This document shows positions 6,440 through 14,501 of a DNA stretch of 22,364 nucleotides, in pieces. Under the pieces are notes generated by a model. That model searched no databases. It was not told where the DNA came from and saw only the letters and a list, made by a program, of their open reading frames with translations. A program made the position numbers and the translations under genes. How positions within the stretch are numbered: position 1 is the stretch's first letter; every line of letters starts with the position of its first letter. This DNA is from an uncultured Frankineae bacterium (GTDB taxonomy: Bacteria > Actinomycetota > Actinomycetes > Mycobacteriales > SCTD01), in the NCBI GenBank assembly GCA_902805805.1, contig CADCUE010000285.1, forward strand, positions 1-22,364, read 5' to 3'.

Positions 6440-8368
6440 TCAGCGGGGGCGGTCAGCCTGTTGATCGCTCGCGCGCGCCGCCGGCATGTCGGTGCCGTCC
6501 AGGCGGGCCACCGTCTCGACGAGCCGGCGCGCCACCTCCTGGGCGGTCAGACCGACCTCCGCCAGCACCTGCGCGCGGGTGGCGTGGTCGAGGAAGCGCT
6601 GCGGGATGCCCATGTCGCGCAGCGGCACGTCGACGTCGGCGTCGCGCAGCGCCTGGCTCACGAGCGAGCCGACGCCGCCGACCCGGCCGTTGTCCTCGAC
6701 GGTGACCACCAGCCGGTAGGACCGGGCCAGCTCGACCAGCTCGGGCGCCACCGGGCTGACCCAGCGGGGATCGACGACGGTGACGCCGATGCCCTGGTCG
6801 GCCGCGCGGTCGGCGACCTCGAGCCCGAGGCGGGCGAACGCGCCGACGGCGACCAGCAGCACGTCGTCGCCCTTCGCGCGCCGCAGCACGTCGACGACCC
6901 CCAGGCGATCGACCGCCGGGATGTCCTCGCCCACCGCGCCCTTGGCGAAGCGGACCGCCGTCGGCCCGTCGTCGACGGCCAGCGCCTCGCGCAGCTCCTC
7001 GCGCAGGGTGGCGCCGTCGCGCGGGGCCGCCAGGCGCAGACCGGGGACCAGCGAGAGCAGGGACATGTCCCACATGCCGTGGTGGCTGGCGCCGTCCTCG
7101 CCGGTCACGCCGGCCCGGTCGAGCACGAAGGTGACCGGCAGGCGGTGCAGGGCGACGTCCATGAGCATCTGGTCGAAGGCGCGGTTGAGGAACGTCGCGT
7201 ACAGGCAGACGACCGGGTGCATGCCGCCCATCGCCAGCCCGGCCGCGCTGGTGACGGCGTGCTGCTCGGCGATGCCGACGTCGAAGGTGCGCTCGGGATA
7301 GGCCTGGCTGAAGGCGAGCAGACCGACCGGTTGGAGCATCGCGGCGGTGATGGCCACGACGTCGGGGCGGTCGGCGCCGATGGCCACCATCTCCTCGCCG
7401 AGCACGCCGGTCCAGCCGCGGGCGCTGGGGTTGAGCGGCTTGCCGGTCACCGGGTCGGTCACCGGCGCGACGCTGTGCAGCCGGTCGGCCTCGTCGTCGA
7501 CGGCGGGCTGGTAGCCGTAGCCCTTGACGGTCACGGCGTGCACGATCACCGGACCGCCGAAGGCCTTGGCCCGTTGCAGAGCGGTCTCCATGGCGGCGGT
7601 GTCGTGGCCGGGCACCGGCCCGAGGTACTTCATGCCGAGGTCCTCGAACAGCATCTGCGGCTGCAGGAAGTCCTTGATCCCCCGCTTGAGCCCGTGCAGC
7701 GCCGTGTAGAGCGGTGCGCCGACCACCGGTGTGCGGCACAGGCTGCTCTTGACGGTGTCGAGCGCCCGCTCGTACGACTGCGTCGTGCGCAGCGTCGCCA
7801 GGCGGTCGGCCAGTCCGCCGATGGTCGGGGAGTAGGAGCGGCCGTTGTCGTTGACGACGATGACCACCGGCAGGTGACTGGCGGCGATGTTGTTGAGCGC
7901 CTCCCAGCACATGCCGCCGGTCAGCGCGCCGTCGCCCACCACGGCCACCACGTGCCGGTGCTCGCCGCGCAGGCGGTAGGCCTTGGCCAGCCCGTCGGCG
8001 TACGACAGCGCGGTCGAGGCGTGGCTGTTCTCGACCAGGTCGTGCTCGGACTCCCTGCGGCTCGGGTAGCCGGACAGCCCGCCCTGCTTGCGCAAGGTCT
8101 CGAACGCCTCGCGACGCCGGCCCGTGACGAGCTTGTGGACGTAGGACTGGTGGCCGGTGTCCCAGACCACCTTGTCGCGCGGCGAGTCGAAGACGCGGTG
8201 CACCGCGAGCGTGAGCTCGACGACCCCCAGGCTGGGACCGAGGTGACCGCCGGTCCGCGACACCGTGTCGACCATGAGGTCGCGCAGCTCGGCGGCCAGC
8301 AGGGGCAGCTGCTCGGGTGCGAGGCGCTTGAGGTCGGCGGGACCGTGCACGCCGTCGAGCAGGCTCAC
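6440..8368 (-). CDS. dxs: 1-deoxy-D-xylulose-5-phosphate synthase
   Basis: A 642-residue thiamine-diphosphate enzyme that condenses pyruvate with glyceraldehyde 3-phosphate to DXP, the first step of the MEP pathway to isoprenoids. Length is normal for the family. The N-terminal half carries H42 in [11 protein letters not shown] and the ThDP/Mg motif G145-D-G147 with N159-N160. The central transketolase pyrimidine-binding domain shows [17 protein letters not shown] (catalytic Glu), [15 protein letters not shown] and the conserved Arg in GLRLAAPRD. The transketolase C domain follows from about residue 500. GTG 8368 has a clear GAGGAG ribosome site five bases upstream (8374-8379), and a TAGACT -10 lies further up. 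It ends at the 19-bp tandem repeat. Gene neighbourhood (RNase D near dxs) is shared with mycobacteria. Confidence 0.97.
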   Translation of the reverse strand: MSLLDGVHGPADLKRLAPEQLPLLAAELRDLMVDTVSRTGGHLGPSLGVVELTLAVHRVFDSPRDKVVWDTGHQSYVHKLVTGRRREAFETLRKQGGLSGYPSRRESEHDLVENSHASTALSYADGLAKAYRLRGEHRHVVAVVGDGALTGGMCWEALNNIAASHLPVVIVVNDNGRSYSPTIGGLADRLATLRTTQSYERALDTVKSSLCRTPVVGAPLYTALHGLKRGIKDFLQPQMLFEDLGMKYLGPVPGHDTAAMETALQRAKAFGGPVIVHAVTVKGYGYQPAVDDEADRLHSVAPVTDPVTGKPLNPSARGWTGVLGEEMVAIGADRPDVVAITAAMLQPVGLLAFSQAYPERTFDVGIAEQHAVTSAAGLAMGGMHPVVCLYATFLNRAFDQMLMDVALHRLPVTFVLDRAGVTGEDGASHHGMWDMSLLSLVPGLRLAAPRDGATLREELREALAVDDGPTAVRFAKGAVGEDIPAVDRLGVVDVLRRAKGDDVLLVAVGAFARLGLEVADRAADQGIGVTVVDPRWVSPVAPELVELARSYRLVVTVEDNGRVGGVGSLVSQALRDADVDVPLRDMGIPQRFLDHATRAQVLAEVGLTAQEVARRLVETVARLDGTDMPAARASDQQADRPR

Positions 8369-8400
8369 GGGAGCTCCTCATCCAGGGTCAGGAGAGCCCG

Positions 8401-8406
8401 AGTCTA
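8401..8406 (-). promoter_or_regulatory. -10 element of the dxs promoter
   Basis: TAGACT on the minus strand would start transcription near 8394, giving a leader of about 26 nt with a good Shine-Dalgarno site. No convincing -35 is visible. Confidence 0.45.
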
Positions 8407-8427
8407 GTGCGGCAGGGGCGCCGCGCT

Positions 8428-8451
8428 CGTCGGACGCCCCGTGCTCCGACG
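8428..8451 (-). terminator. Hairpin downstream of the 123-residue hypothetical gene
   Basis: CGTCGGA (8428-8434) and TCCGACG (8445-8451) form a perfect 7-bp stem with a 10-base loop. It lies just beyond the stop of the minus-strand hypothetical gene and before the dxs promoter, where a terminator is expected. No T-tract. Confidence 0.45.
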
Positions 8452-8469
8452 TCCGGGACCGCCCGTCCG

Positions 8470-8841
8470 TCACAGCCTCGGCACGTGCCGCTCGCCGCGC
8501 AGCGCGGCGTCGACGAGACCGACCTGCCGTCCGGTGGTGACCAGGCGGCGGCCCTCGCGCTCGTAGGCCGCGATCGCCGCCTCGAGGGCCTCCGGCGGCA
8601 CCACGCCCTTGAGCTCGGCCCGGGCGGTGCGGATGCCGTCGCGGGCCGCGTCGACGGCCGACCTGACGTGCCCGGCGGCGAAGCGGGCGAGCAGCACCGG
8701 GTAGCGGCGCAGCACCTCGTGCGAGCGGTAGTCCGGCGGGCAGAGGTCGAACAGCCAGCCGACCGCGCTGCGCTCCCAGTCGGGGGCCTGCGGCGGCAGG
8801 ACCTCCGACGGCCAGCCCGGGGGCACGAGGTCACGGCTCAT
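8470..8841 (-). CDS. Conserved actinobacterial hypothetical protein (123 residues)
   Basis: A small soluble protein that I recognise as a widespread actinobacterial family without a known function. It opens MSRDLVPPGWPSEVLPPQAP, followed by DWERSAVGWLFDLCPPDYRSHEVLRRYPVLLARFA, a long helix and the C-terminal LVDAALRGERHVPRL. The PPGWP, LCPPDYR and VPRL strings look like the conserved core. No membrane helix or signal is present. The ATG start has AAGGAG six bases upstream, and that ribosome site lies in the loop of a perfect hairpin. It follows the NfeD-SPFH pair on the same strand after a 133-bp gap containing a long inverted repeat, so it probably has separate control. Confidence 0.8.
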   Translation of the reverse strand: MSRDLVPPGWPSEVLPPQAPDWERSAVGWLFDLCPPDYRSHEVLRRYPVLLARFAAGHVRSAVDAARDGIRTARAELKGVVPPEALEAAIAAYEREGRRLVTTGRQVGLVDAALRGERHVPRL

Positions 8842-8859
8842 GCCGGGCTCCTTCCCGGC
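8842..8859 (-). promoter_or_regulatory. Ribosome binding site displayed in a hairpin loop next to a start codon
   Basis: In the minus-strand transcript GCCGGG and CCCGGC form a 6-bp stem whose 6-base loop is exactly AAGGAG. The 3' arm abuts the ATG of the 123-residue hypothetical gene. The structure would expose the Shine-Dalgarno sequence while occupying the space before the start codon. Confidence 0.5.
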
Positions 8860-8882
8860 TCCGCGGCGTCCGCACCGGCACC

Positions 8883-8935
8883 TCCCCTGCAGTCCGGTAC
8901 GACCCGGGCGGTCCGGCGTACCGGAACGCAGGGGA
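8883..8935. terminator. Long imperfect hairpin after the SPFH gene
   Basis: The arms are TCCCCTGC-AGT-CCGGTACG (8883-8901) and CGTACCGG-AAC-GCAGGGGA (8917-8935). They pair over 17 of 19 positions around a 15-base loop that contains CCCGGG. It lies 40 bp after the SPFH stop and 42 bp before the start of the next gene. It is most simply a terminator of the nfeD-SPFH operon, but the dyad could also be an operator or leader structure for the downstream gene. Confidence 0.6.
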
Positions 8936-8974
8936 CGTCGGGCCCTGGGGAGGCACGTGGCGGCAGCCCCCCGG

Positions 8975-9895
8975 CTACGGCTGCTGCGGGGGCCTCGGGG
9001 CGCTGTTGCCGATGCCGAGCTGCCCGAGCGCGCCGGCGATGTCGGTCGGCACGAACCACACCTTGTTGGCGTCGCCCTCGGCGAGCCGTGGCAGCAGCTG
9101 CTGGCGCTGGTAGGCGAGCACCGTGTCGTCGACGCCGGCGGCCTTGATGGCCTGCACCACCGTGGCGATGGCCTGCGCCTCGCCCTGCGCGCGCAGCAGC
9201 AGCGCCTCCCGGTCGGCCTCGGCCCGCAGGATGGTCGCCGCCCGGTCGGCCTCGGCGTTGAGGACCACCGACTGCTTGGAGCCCTGCGCCGACAGGACCA
9301 CCGACTGCTGCTGCCCCTCGGCGGTGAGGATCGCCGCGCGCTTGCCGCGGTCGGCGCGCATGGCCTGCTCCATCGCGTCGCGGATCGTCGGCGGCGGCTC
9401 GATGCCGCGGATCTCGACCCGGTTGACCTTGACCCCCCACTTGCCGGTGGCCTCGTCGAGCACCGTCGCGAGCCGCTCGTTGATGTGGTCGCGTCCGGTC
9501 AGGGCCTCCTCGAGCTGCATGCCACCGACGACGTTGCGCAGCGTCGTGACGACCAGCTGCTCGATCGCCGTGACGACGTTCTCGATCTTGTACTGGGCGG
9601 CGGCCGGGTCGGTGATCGAGTAGTAGATGACCGAGTCGATGCCGACGACGAGGTTGTCCTTGGTGATGACGGCCTGCGGCGGGAAGCCGACGACCTGCTC
9701 GCGGATGTCCATCTTGGTGCGGACGTTGTCCACGATCGGCACCAGCAGGTGGATCCCGGGCTCCAGGGTGCGGCTGTACTTGCCGAGCCGCTCGATGACG
9801 AACACCGAGGCCTGCGGCACGATCCGGACCGTCTTGAACAGGATCACCGCGACGACGGCGGCGACGAGCAGGAAGACGACAGCAGCGACGTCCAC
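8975..9895 (-). CDS. SPFH/Band 7 membrane protein (stomatin/QmcA-like)
   Basis: A 306-residue member of the stomatin/prohibitin/flotillin/HflK-C family that forms oligomeric membrane microdomains and often controls membrane proteases. One N-terminal helix (about residues 3-21) anchors it. The SPFH domain follows: VRIVPQASVFVIERLGKYSRTLEPGIHLLVPIVD, then VITKDNLVVGIDSVIYYSITD, and VNRVEIRGIEPPPTIRDAMEQ near residue 175. A charged Ala/Glu/Gln-rich coiled coil runs from about 190 to 250. The tail is Pro-rich. The GTG start has a GAGAGG purine run upstream. It lies 22 bp behind nfeD; the NfeD-SPFH pair is a standard bacterial operon in which NfeD supplies an OB-fold partner. Cellular role in this organism is not established. 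Confidence 0.93.
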   Translation of the reverse strand: MDVAAVVFLLVAAVVAVILFKTVRIVPQASVFVIERLGKYSRTLEPGIHLLVPIVDNVRTKMDIREQVVGFPPQAVITKDNLVVGIDSVIYYSITDPAAAQYKIENVVTAIEQLVVTTLRNVVGGMQLEEALTGRDHINERLATVLDEATGKWGVKVNRVEIRGIEPPPTIRDAMEQAMRADRGKRAAILTAEGQQQSVVLSAQGSKQSVVLNAEADRAATILRAEADREALLLRAQGEAQAIATVVQAIKAAGVDDTVLAYQRQQLLPRLAEGDANKVWFVPTDIAGALGQLGIGNSAPRPPQQP

Positions 9896-9917
9896 AGGGG
9901 GCCTCTCGGGTTCGGGA

Positions 9918-10358
9918 CTAGGACAGGTCGGACGAGTAGATCAGCAGGGTGGCGCCCTCGACGGCCGCCACGCTCACCGGCTGACCGACGTCGACGGGAC
10001 CGGTGCCGGCGTACGGCCGGGCCCGCCACAGCTCACCGTTCAGGCGGACCTGGCCCGTGTCGTCGGAGACCCGCTGGACGACGACGGCCGTGGAGCCCTG
10101 GAGCATCCGGGCGTCGGTGCGGCCCGTGGAGCCGCCCCGGTCGAGGGCGGCCTTGACGGGCGGACGGACGAACAGCAGCAGCGCCGTGCTCGCGCCCGCG
10201 AAGCCCAGCAGCTGGAAGACGGGGCCGAGACCGACGAAGGCGAGCGCGGCGGCCACGAGCGCACCGACCCCGAGCATGCCGAGCACCAGCGTGAGACTGA
10301 TGATCTCCGACACGACGAGCACGACGCCGAGGAGGAGCCAGATCTGTCCGGGGTCCAC
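9918..10358 (-). CDS. NfeD-like membrane protein with OB-fold domain
   Basis: A 146-residue partner of the SPFH protein encoded directly after it. Two or three hydrophobic helices cover about residues 5-65 (IWLLLGVVLVVSEIISLTLVLG, then LVAAALAFVGLGPVFQLLGF, then ALLLFVRPP). A soluble beta-rich OB-fold follows (about 83-143: LQGSTAVVVQRVSDDTGQVRLNGELWRARP, ending VEGATLLI). It is the short NfeD form without the serine protease domain. GTG 10358 is chosen because a TAGTGT -10 hexamer lies seven bases before it, giving a leaderless transcript. The gene is divergent from trmB across only 45 bp, so the two promoters are close or overlapping. Confidence 0.9.
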   Translation of the reverse strand: MDPGQIWLLLGVVLVVSEIISLTLVLGMLGVGALVAAALAFVGLGPVFQLLGFAGASTALLLFVRPPVKAALDRGGSTGRTDARMLQGSTAVVVQRVSDDTGQVRLNGELWRARPYAGTGPVDVGQPVSVAAVEGATLLIYSSDLS

Positions 10359-10365
10359 ACTGCTG

Positions 10366-10371
10366 ACACTA
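10366..10371 (-). promoter_or_regulatory. -10 element of a leaderless promoter for the NfeD-SPFH operon
   Basis: TAGTGT on the minus strand ends seven bases before GTG 10358. Confidence 0.5.
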
Positions 10372-10403
10372 GAGCCGGGACGGATCTCTGGCAGCCTGTT
10401 CCG

Positions 10404-11063
10404 GTGGAGCGCGACGAGGCGGTGCGGAGCTGGAAGGCCCGCCGTCGCACCAGCCCCGGGCAGGCCGCCGACCTGGCGCGGCTGGGCCCGGCGTACGCCG
10501 TCGCGGTCGACCGCCCGCTGGACGCCCCGGCGGTGTTCGGCCGGTCGGCGCCGCTCGTGCTGGAGATCGGCTCGGGCACCGGTGAGGCCACCGCCGCGAT
10601 GGCCGCCGCGGACCCGTCGCGGGACGTGCTCGCCGTCGAGGTGCACACCCCGGGGGTCGCGGCGCTGCTGCGCCGGGTCGAGTCGCTCGGCCTGCGCAAC
10701 GTCCGCGTCGTCGAGGCCGACGCCCTGCTGGTCCTGACCGAGCTGGTGGCGTCGGGCAGCCTGGACGAGGTGCGGGTCTTCTTCCCCGACCCCTGGCCCA
10801 AGTCCCGGCACGCCAAGCGCCGGCTCGTGTCGCCCGCCTTCGCCTCGCTGGTGGCCGACCGGCTGCGCCCCGGCGGCCGGCTGCACGTCGCGACCGACTG
10901 GCCGTCGTACGCCGAGCACGCGCGGCGCGTCCTCGACGACTCGCCGGCGCTCGTGGTGGTCGGGCAGGACCGGGGAGAGCGGCCGGTCACCCGCTTCGAG
11001 GCCCGCGGCTGCGCGGCCGGCCGCGCGCCGCACGACCTGGTCGCCGTCCGCGCCGCGGGGTGA
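10404..11063 (+). CDS. trmB: tRNA (guanine-N7)-methyltransferase
   Basis: A 219-residue SAM-dependent methyltransferase that makes m7G at position 46 of the tRNA variable loop. Its SAM-binding motif I is LEIGSGTGE (about residues 53-61). The acidic end of strand 2 is AVEVH. The family signature FFPDPWPKSRHAKRRLV begins at residue 126. VTRFEARG near the end matches the conserved C-terminal substrate loop. The N-terminal segment RSWKARRRTSPGQAADLARLGPAYAV is also typical of TrmB. GTG 10404 is the probable start; GTG 10422, a few codons later, is an alternative, and neither has a strong ribosome site. It is divergent from nfeD and convergent with the RNA methyltransferase, with a strong hairpin between the two stops. 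Confidence 0.94.
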   Translation: MERDEAVRSWKARRRTSPGQAADLARLGPAYAVAVDRPLDAPAVFGRSAPLVLEIGSGTGEATAAMAAADPSRDVLAVEVHTPGVAALLRRVESLGLRNVRVVEADALLVLTELVASGSLDEVRVFFPDPWPKSRHAKRRLVSPAFASLVADRLRPGGRLHVATDWPSYAEHARRVLDDSPALVVVGQDRGERPVTRFEARGCAAGRAPHDLVAVRAAG

Positions 11064-11069
11064 GCACCT

Positions 11070-11095
11070 CCCCCGGCCGAGCTGCGGGCCGGGGG
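11070..11095. terminator. Strong hairpin between convergent methyltransferase genes
   Basis: CCCCCGGCC (11070-11078) and GGCCGGGGG (11087-11095) form a perfect 9-bp GC stem with an 8-base loop. The spacer between the trmB stop and the RNA methyltransferase stop is only about 33 bp, so this probably terminates both transcripts. Confidence 0.65.
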
Positions 11096-11096
11096 C

Positions 11097-12401
11097 TCAG
11101 GCGGCGGGGGGCTCCAGCACGGCGACGAGCTCCACGTGCTCGGTCATCGGGAACAGGTCCAGCCCGCGCAGCGACGCGAGCGTCCAGCCGGCGTCCAGCA
11201 GCACCCGCAGGTCGCGGGCGAACGACGCGGGGTCGCAGGCGACGTAGGCCAGCCGGCGCGGCCGCAGACCGGCCAGCGCACGGGTCACCTCGAGCCCGGC
11301 TCCGCTCCTCGGCGGGTCCAGCACCACGAGGTCCGGCGAGCCGGCCCGGGCCAGCACCTCGGGGCTCACCGCCGCGGTGCGGATGCGGACGTGCGGCTGG
11401 TCGTCGGTGTTGCGGGCGGCGTCGGCGCAGGCCCGGGTGTCGGCCTCGACCGCGAGCACCGCGCCGGACGGACCGACCCGGTCGCCGAGCAGCGCCGCGA
11501 ACAGCCCCACCCCGGCGTAGAGGTCCAGCGCCCGCTCCCCCGGCCGCGGGTCCAGGCCGTCCAGGACGGTCTCGGCCAGGGTGCGGGCCGCGGCGGGGTG
11601 CACCTGCCAGAAGCCGCCCGCCGCCACCTCGAAGCGACGGCCCAGCACCTCGTGGCGGACGCCGTGCGGACCCCGCGCGGGCCGGCCGTCCACGACGGTC
11701 CCGGCGTCGACCGCGGGCACCCGCGCGTGCGACCGCCGCCCACCGGACGGGCCCGCTCTCCCCGGTCCGGCGGCTCCGCGGGAGGTCACCGAGACGACGC
11801 GCTGCTCGCCGGCGGCGACGACCTCGACACCGGACGCACCGGGCCAGCGCAGCGCCAGCGCACCGACGGCCTCGACGTCCTCGGTCGCGATGAGGCAGGC
11901 GTCGACCGGCTCCAGGTCGTGCGAGCGGTGCTTGCGCAGGCCCGCACGGCCCGACGGCGCGACGGCCAGCTGCACCCGTGTGCGCCAGCGCAGCCCGTCC
12001 GGAGCGCCGGGCACCTCCTCCACCACGACGTCGCGGTGGACACCGGCCAGCCGCTGCAGCTGCTCCTCGACCAGCGCCGCCTTGAGCCGGCGCTGCGCCG
12101 GCAGCGCCACGTGCTGCCAGTCGCAGCCGCCGCAGCGGTCCGGACCGGCGTAGGGGCAGGGCCGCTCCACCCGGTCCGGCGACCCGGTGAGGACCTCCAC
12201 GGCGTCGGCGCGCAGGAACGAGCGGGTCGTGGCGGTCACCCGGGCCCGGACCCGCTCGCCCGGCAGGGTGTGGCGGACGAAGACGACCCGCCCGTCCGCC
12301 GCGCGCGCCACGCAGGAGCCGCCCGCGGCGACGGCTCCGACGGTCAGCTCCACGACGTCGCCGATCCCGGTCCCCGGCGCGTCCGGGGCCGGCTCGGTCA
12401 C
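11097..12401 (-). CDS. TRAM-domain RNA (uracil-5-)-methyltransferase, TrmA/RumA family
   Basis: A 434-residue SAM-dependent m5U methyltransferase acting on rRNA or tRNA. A TRAM domain covers about residues 10-72 (VVELTVGAVAAGGSCVARAADGRVVFVRHTLPGERV). Cysteines C82, C90, C93 and C169 fit an iron-sulfur site, with CX7C in place of the usual CX5C. The catalytic domain shows DLYAGVGLFAALLG (SAM motif), LVVLDPPRSGAG, the nucleophile C389 in VACDPASFARDL and the general base E424 in MTEHVELV. The exact uridine cannot be assigned. The GTG start overlaps the APC permease stop as GTGA, so it is translated as the second gene of that operon. Its mycobacterial counterpart (Rv2689c, as I recall) sits in the same place next to the permease and ceoBC. 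Confidence 0.92.
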   Translation of the reverse strand: MTEPAPDAPGTGIGDVVELTVGAVAAGGSCVARAADGRVVFVRHTLPGERVRARVTATTRSFLRADAVEVLTGSPDRVERPCPYAGPDRCGGCDWQHVALPAQRRLKAALVEEQLQRLAGVHRDVVVEEVPGAPDGLRWRTRVQLAVAPSGRAGLRKHRSHDLEPVDACLIATEDVEAVGALALRWPGASGVEVVAAGEQRVVSVTSRGAAGPGRAGPSGGRRSHARVPAVDAGTVVDGRPARGPHGVRHEVLGRRFEVAAGGFWQVHPAAARTLAETVLDGLDPRPGERALDLYAGVGLFAALLGDRVGPSGAVLAVEADTRACADAARNTDDQPHVRIRTAAVSPEVLARAGSPDLVVLDPPRSGAGLEVTRALAGLRPRRLAYVACDPASFARDLRVLLDAGWTLASLRGLDLFPMTEHVELVAVLEPPAA

Positions 12402-14398
12402 CGGACGTTCTCGGTCGGCCGGCGGGCGTCGCCCGGCGCGGACCCGCCGGAGTCGTCGTCCCGGCGGCGCTCCGACGAGCGCAGCTGGTAGGCCACGCTG
12501 GTCACCATCACCCCGGGCTGGAACAGCAGCCGGGTCTTGAGCCGCAGGGCGCTCTGGTTGTGCAGCAGCTGCTCCCACCAGTGGCCGACGACGTACTCGG
12601 GGATGAAGACCGTGACGACGTCGCGCGGGCTCGACAGCCGGATGCCGTGGACGTAGTCGAGGATCGGCCGGGTGATCTCGCGGTAGGGCGAGTCGATGAT
12701 GGTGAGCGGCACCGGCAGGTCGCGCCGGTCCCACTCCTCCTGCAGCGCCCGCGACTCCGCCGGGTCGACCGCGACGGTCAGCGCCGTCAGGTCGTGCGGA
12801 CGGGTGGCCCGGGCGTACGCGAGCGCGCGCAGCGTCGGGTTGTGCACCTTGCTGACCAGGACGATCGCGTGGTTGCGGCTGGGCAGCGGCACGACCTCGT
12901 CGTCGGGCTCGAGCTCCTCGGCGACCCGCTCGTAGTGCCGGTAGATGGCGCGCATGATCGCGTAGAGGACCGGCATGGCGATGAGCACGAGATAGGCGCC
13001 GTGGGTGAACTTCGTGATCGTCACGATGAGCAGGACGAGGCCGGTCAGCGTCGCGCCGACGGCGTTGATCGCCCGGCTGCGGAGCACGCTGCCGCGGCGC
13101 TCGGGGGTCACCCCGCCGCGGGCCAGCACGCGGTTCCAGTGCACGACCATGCCGGCCTGGCCGAACGTGAAGGACGTGAAGACGCCGATGATGTAGAGCT
13201 GGATCAGCCGGGTGACGCTGGCCTCGAAGGCGATGATCAGCACGCTGGCGAACACCGCGAGCAGCAGGATGCCGTTGCTGTAGACCAGCCGGTCCCCACG
13301 GGTGTGCAGCTGGCGCGGCAGGTAGCGGTCCTGGGCGAGGATCGAGCCGAGCAGCGGGAAGCCGTTGTAGGCGGTGTTGGCGGCCAGGATGAGGATCCCG
13401 GCGGCCATCGCCTGCACGTAGAAGAACGGGAAGCTCCCGTCGCCGAAGACGGCGGCCGCGACCTGCGCGATGACGCTGCGCTGCACGTCGTCCTCCCCGA
13501 AGCCGACGAACTGCTCGGCCGGCGCCTCCGAGTAGCGCACGCGGGTGAGGATCGCCAGCGCGGTGATGCCGACGAACATCGAGATCGCGATGGCGCCCAT
13601 GAGCGCCAGCGTGGTGGCGGCGTTCCTGCTCTTGGGCGCGCGGAACGCCGGCACTCCGGTGGCGATCCCCTCGACCCCGGTCAGCGCCGTGCAGCCCGAC
13701 GCGAAGGCCCGCAATGCGAGGAACGCGAAGGCGAAGCCCGTCAGCGCCTGCGACCCCGGCTCGGGCACGACCGTGTAGTCGGCGCTCTCGGCCCGCGGCG
13801 GCTCGCCGGTCAGGCTGGCGTGCACGCCGAACCCGACCATGACCGCGACCCCGAGGACGAACCCGTACGTCGGGACGGCGAACAGCTTGCCGGACTCCTT
13901 GACCCCCCGCAGGTTCATGGCCGTCAGGAACGCGACGAGCCCCAGCGCCAGGGCCACCCGGTGCTCGGCGAGCCCCTCCACGGCGCTGATGATGTTGTCG
14001 ACACCGGCGGACACCGACACGGCGACGGTCAGCACGTAGTCGACGAGCAGCGCGCTCGCCACGACGCCGCCGCTCCTGCGCCCGAGGTTGACCGAGGCGA
14101 CCTCGTAGTCGCCGCCCCCCGTCGGGTAGGCGCGCACCAGCTGCCGGTAGGACAGCACGACCACGGTCAGCAGCAGCACCACGCACGCGGCGAGGTAGGG
14201 CGTGAGGTAGAGGTAGGCCAGGCCGCCGAGGGTCAGGACGACCAGCAGCTCCTGCGTGGCGTAGGTGACGCTCGACAGCGGGTCGCTCGCGAAGACGGGC
14301 AGCGCCAGGTGCTTCGGCAGCTCCTGCTCGCTCTGGCGGTCACTGCGCAGGGCACGGCCGAGGACGACCCGCTTGACCACGCCGTTCGCACTCAGCAC
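12398..14398 (-). CDS. APC-superfamily permease, KimA-like potassium transporter candidate
   Basis: A 666-residue membrane transporter. About twelve hydrophobic helices occupy residues 35-460. They begin with ALPVFASDPLSSVTYATQELL, the hallmark opening of the KimA/YdaO group, and include YPTGGGDYEVASVNLG and the extended helix-breaking segment GVEGIATGVPAFRAPKSRNAATT. A cytoplasmic C-terminal domain of about 180 residues follows (VLVSKVHNPTLRALAYARATRPHDLTALTVAVD). In Bacillus KimA this region binds c-di-AMP. The window places it divergent from two TrkA-type subunits, supporting potassium uptake, but amino-acid transport cannot be excluded from sequence alone. GTG 14398 follows a TACCCT -10 by eight bases (leaderless). 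The frame continues upstream without credible coding content. Its stop overlaps the TRAM methyltransferase start. Confidence 0.9.
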   Translation of the reverse strand: MLSANGVVKRVVLGRALRSDRQSEQELPKHLALPVFASDPLSSVTYATQELLVVLTLGGLAYLYLTPYLAACVVLLLTVVVLSYRQLVRAYPTGGGDYEVASVNLGRRSGGVVASALLVDYVLTVAVSVSAGVDNIISAVEGLAEHRVALALGLVAFLTAMNLRGVKESGKLFAVPTYGFVLGVAVMVGFGVHASLTGEPPRAESADYTVVPEPGSQALTGFAFAFLALRAFASGCTALTGVEGIATGVPAFRAPKSRNAATTLALMGAIAISMFVGITALAILTRVRYSEAPAEQFVGFGEDDVQRSVIAQVAAAVFGDGSFPFFYVQAMAAGILILAANTAYNGFPLLGSILAQDRYLPRQLHTRGDRLVYSNGILLLAVFASVLIIAFEASVTRLIQLYIIGVFTSFTFGQAGMVVHWNRVLARGGVTPERRGSVLRSRAINAVGATLTGLVLLIVTITKFTHGAYLVLIAMPVLYAIMRAIYRHYERVAEELEPDDEVVPLPSRNHAIVLVSKVHNPTLRALAYARATRPHDLTALTVAVDPAESRALQEEWDRRDLPVPLTIIDSPYREITRPILDYVHGIRLSSPRDVVTVFIPEYVVGHWWEQLLHNQSALRLKTRLLFQPGVMVTSVAYQLRSSERRRDDDSGGSAPGDARRPTENVR

Positions 14399-14406
14399 GT
14401 CCGGAG

Positions 14407-14412
14407 AGGGTA
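14407..14412 (-). promoter_or_regulatory. -10 element of a leaderless promoter for the APC permease operon
   Basis: TACCCT on the minus strand ends eight bases before GTG 14398. It lies 35 bp from the divergent ceoB -10, so both promoters share one short control region. Confidence 0.55.
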
Positions 14413-14447
14413 CGGCGCGCAGGCAGGAGTTCGCCGGAGCTCGCGTG

Positions 14448-14453
14448 TAGCGT
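14448..14453 (+). promoter_or_regulatory. -10 element of the ceoBC promoter
   Basis: TAGCGT preceded by TG (extended -10 form). Transcription would start near 14460, leaving a leader of about 40 nt with GGAGAGG at 14489-14495, six bases before GTG 14502. Confidence 0.5.
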
Positions 14454-14501
14454 CGTCTCACGCTCCGCCAGGCGGGTGGGCGCGCTCCGGAGAGGCCAGC
14501 A

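Noticed and set aside
5396..8407. A 1003-codon plus-strand open frame
   Set aside because: It spans the 280-residue gene in a wrong frame and runs antisense through dxs. Its translation is low-complexity Gly/Arg/Asp/His. High GC content removes stop codons, so long shadow frames are expected.
14399..14501. c-di-AMP (ydaO-type) or other riboswitch upstream of the potassium genes
   Set aside because: The permease transcript appears leaderless and the ceoB leader is only about 40 nt. There is no room for such a structure and no matching motif.
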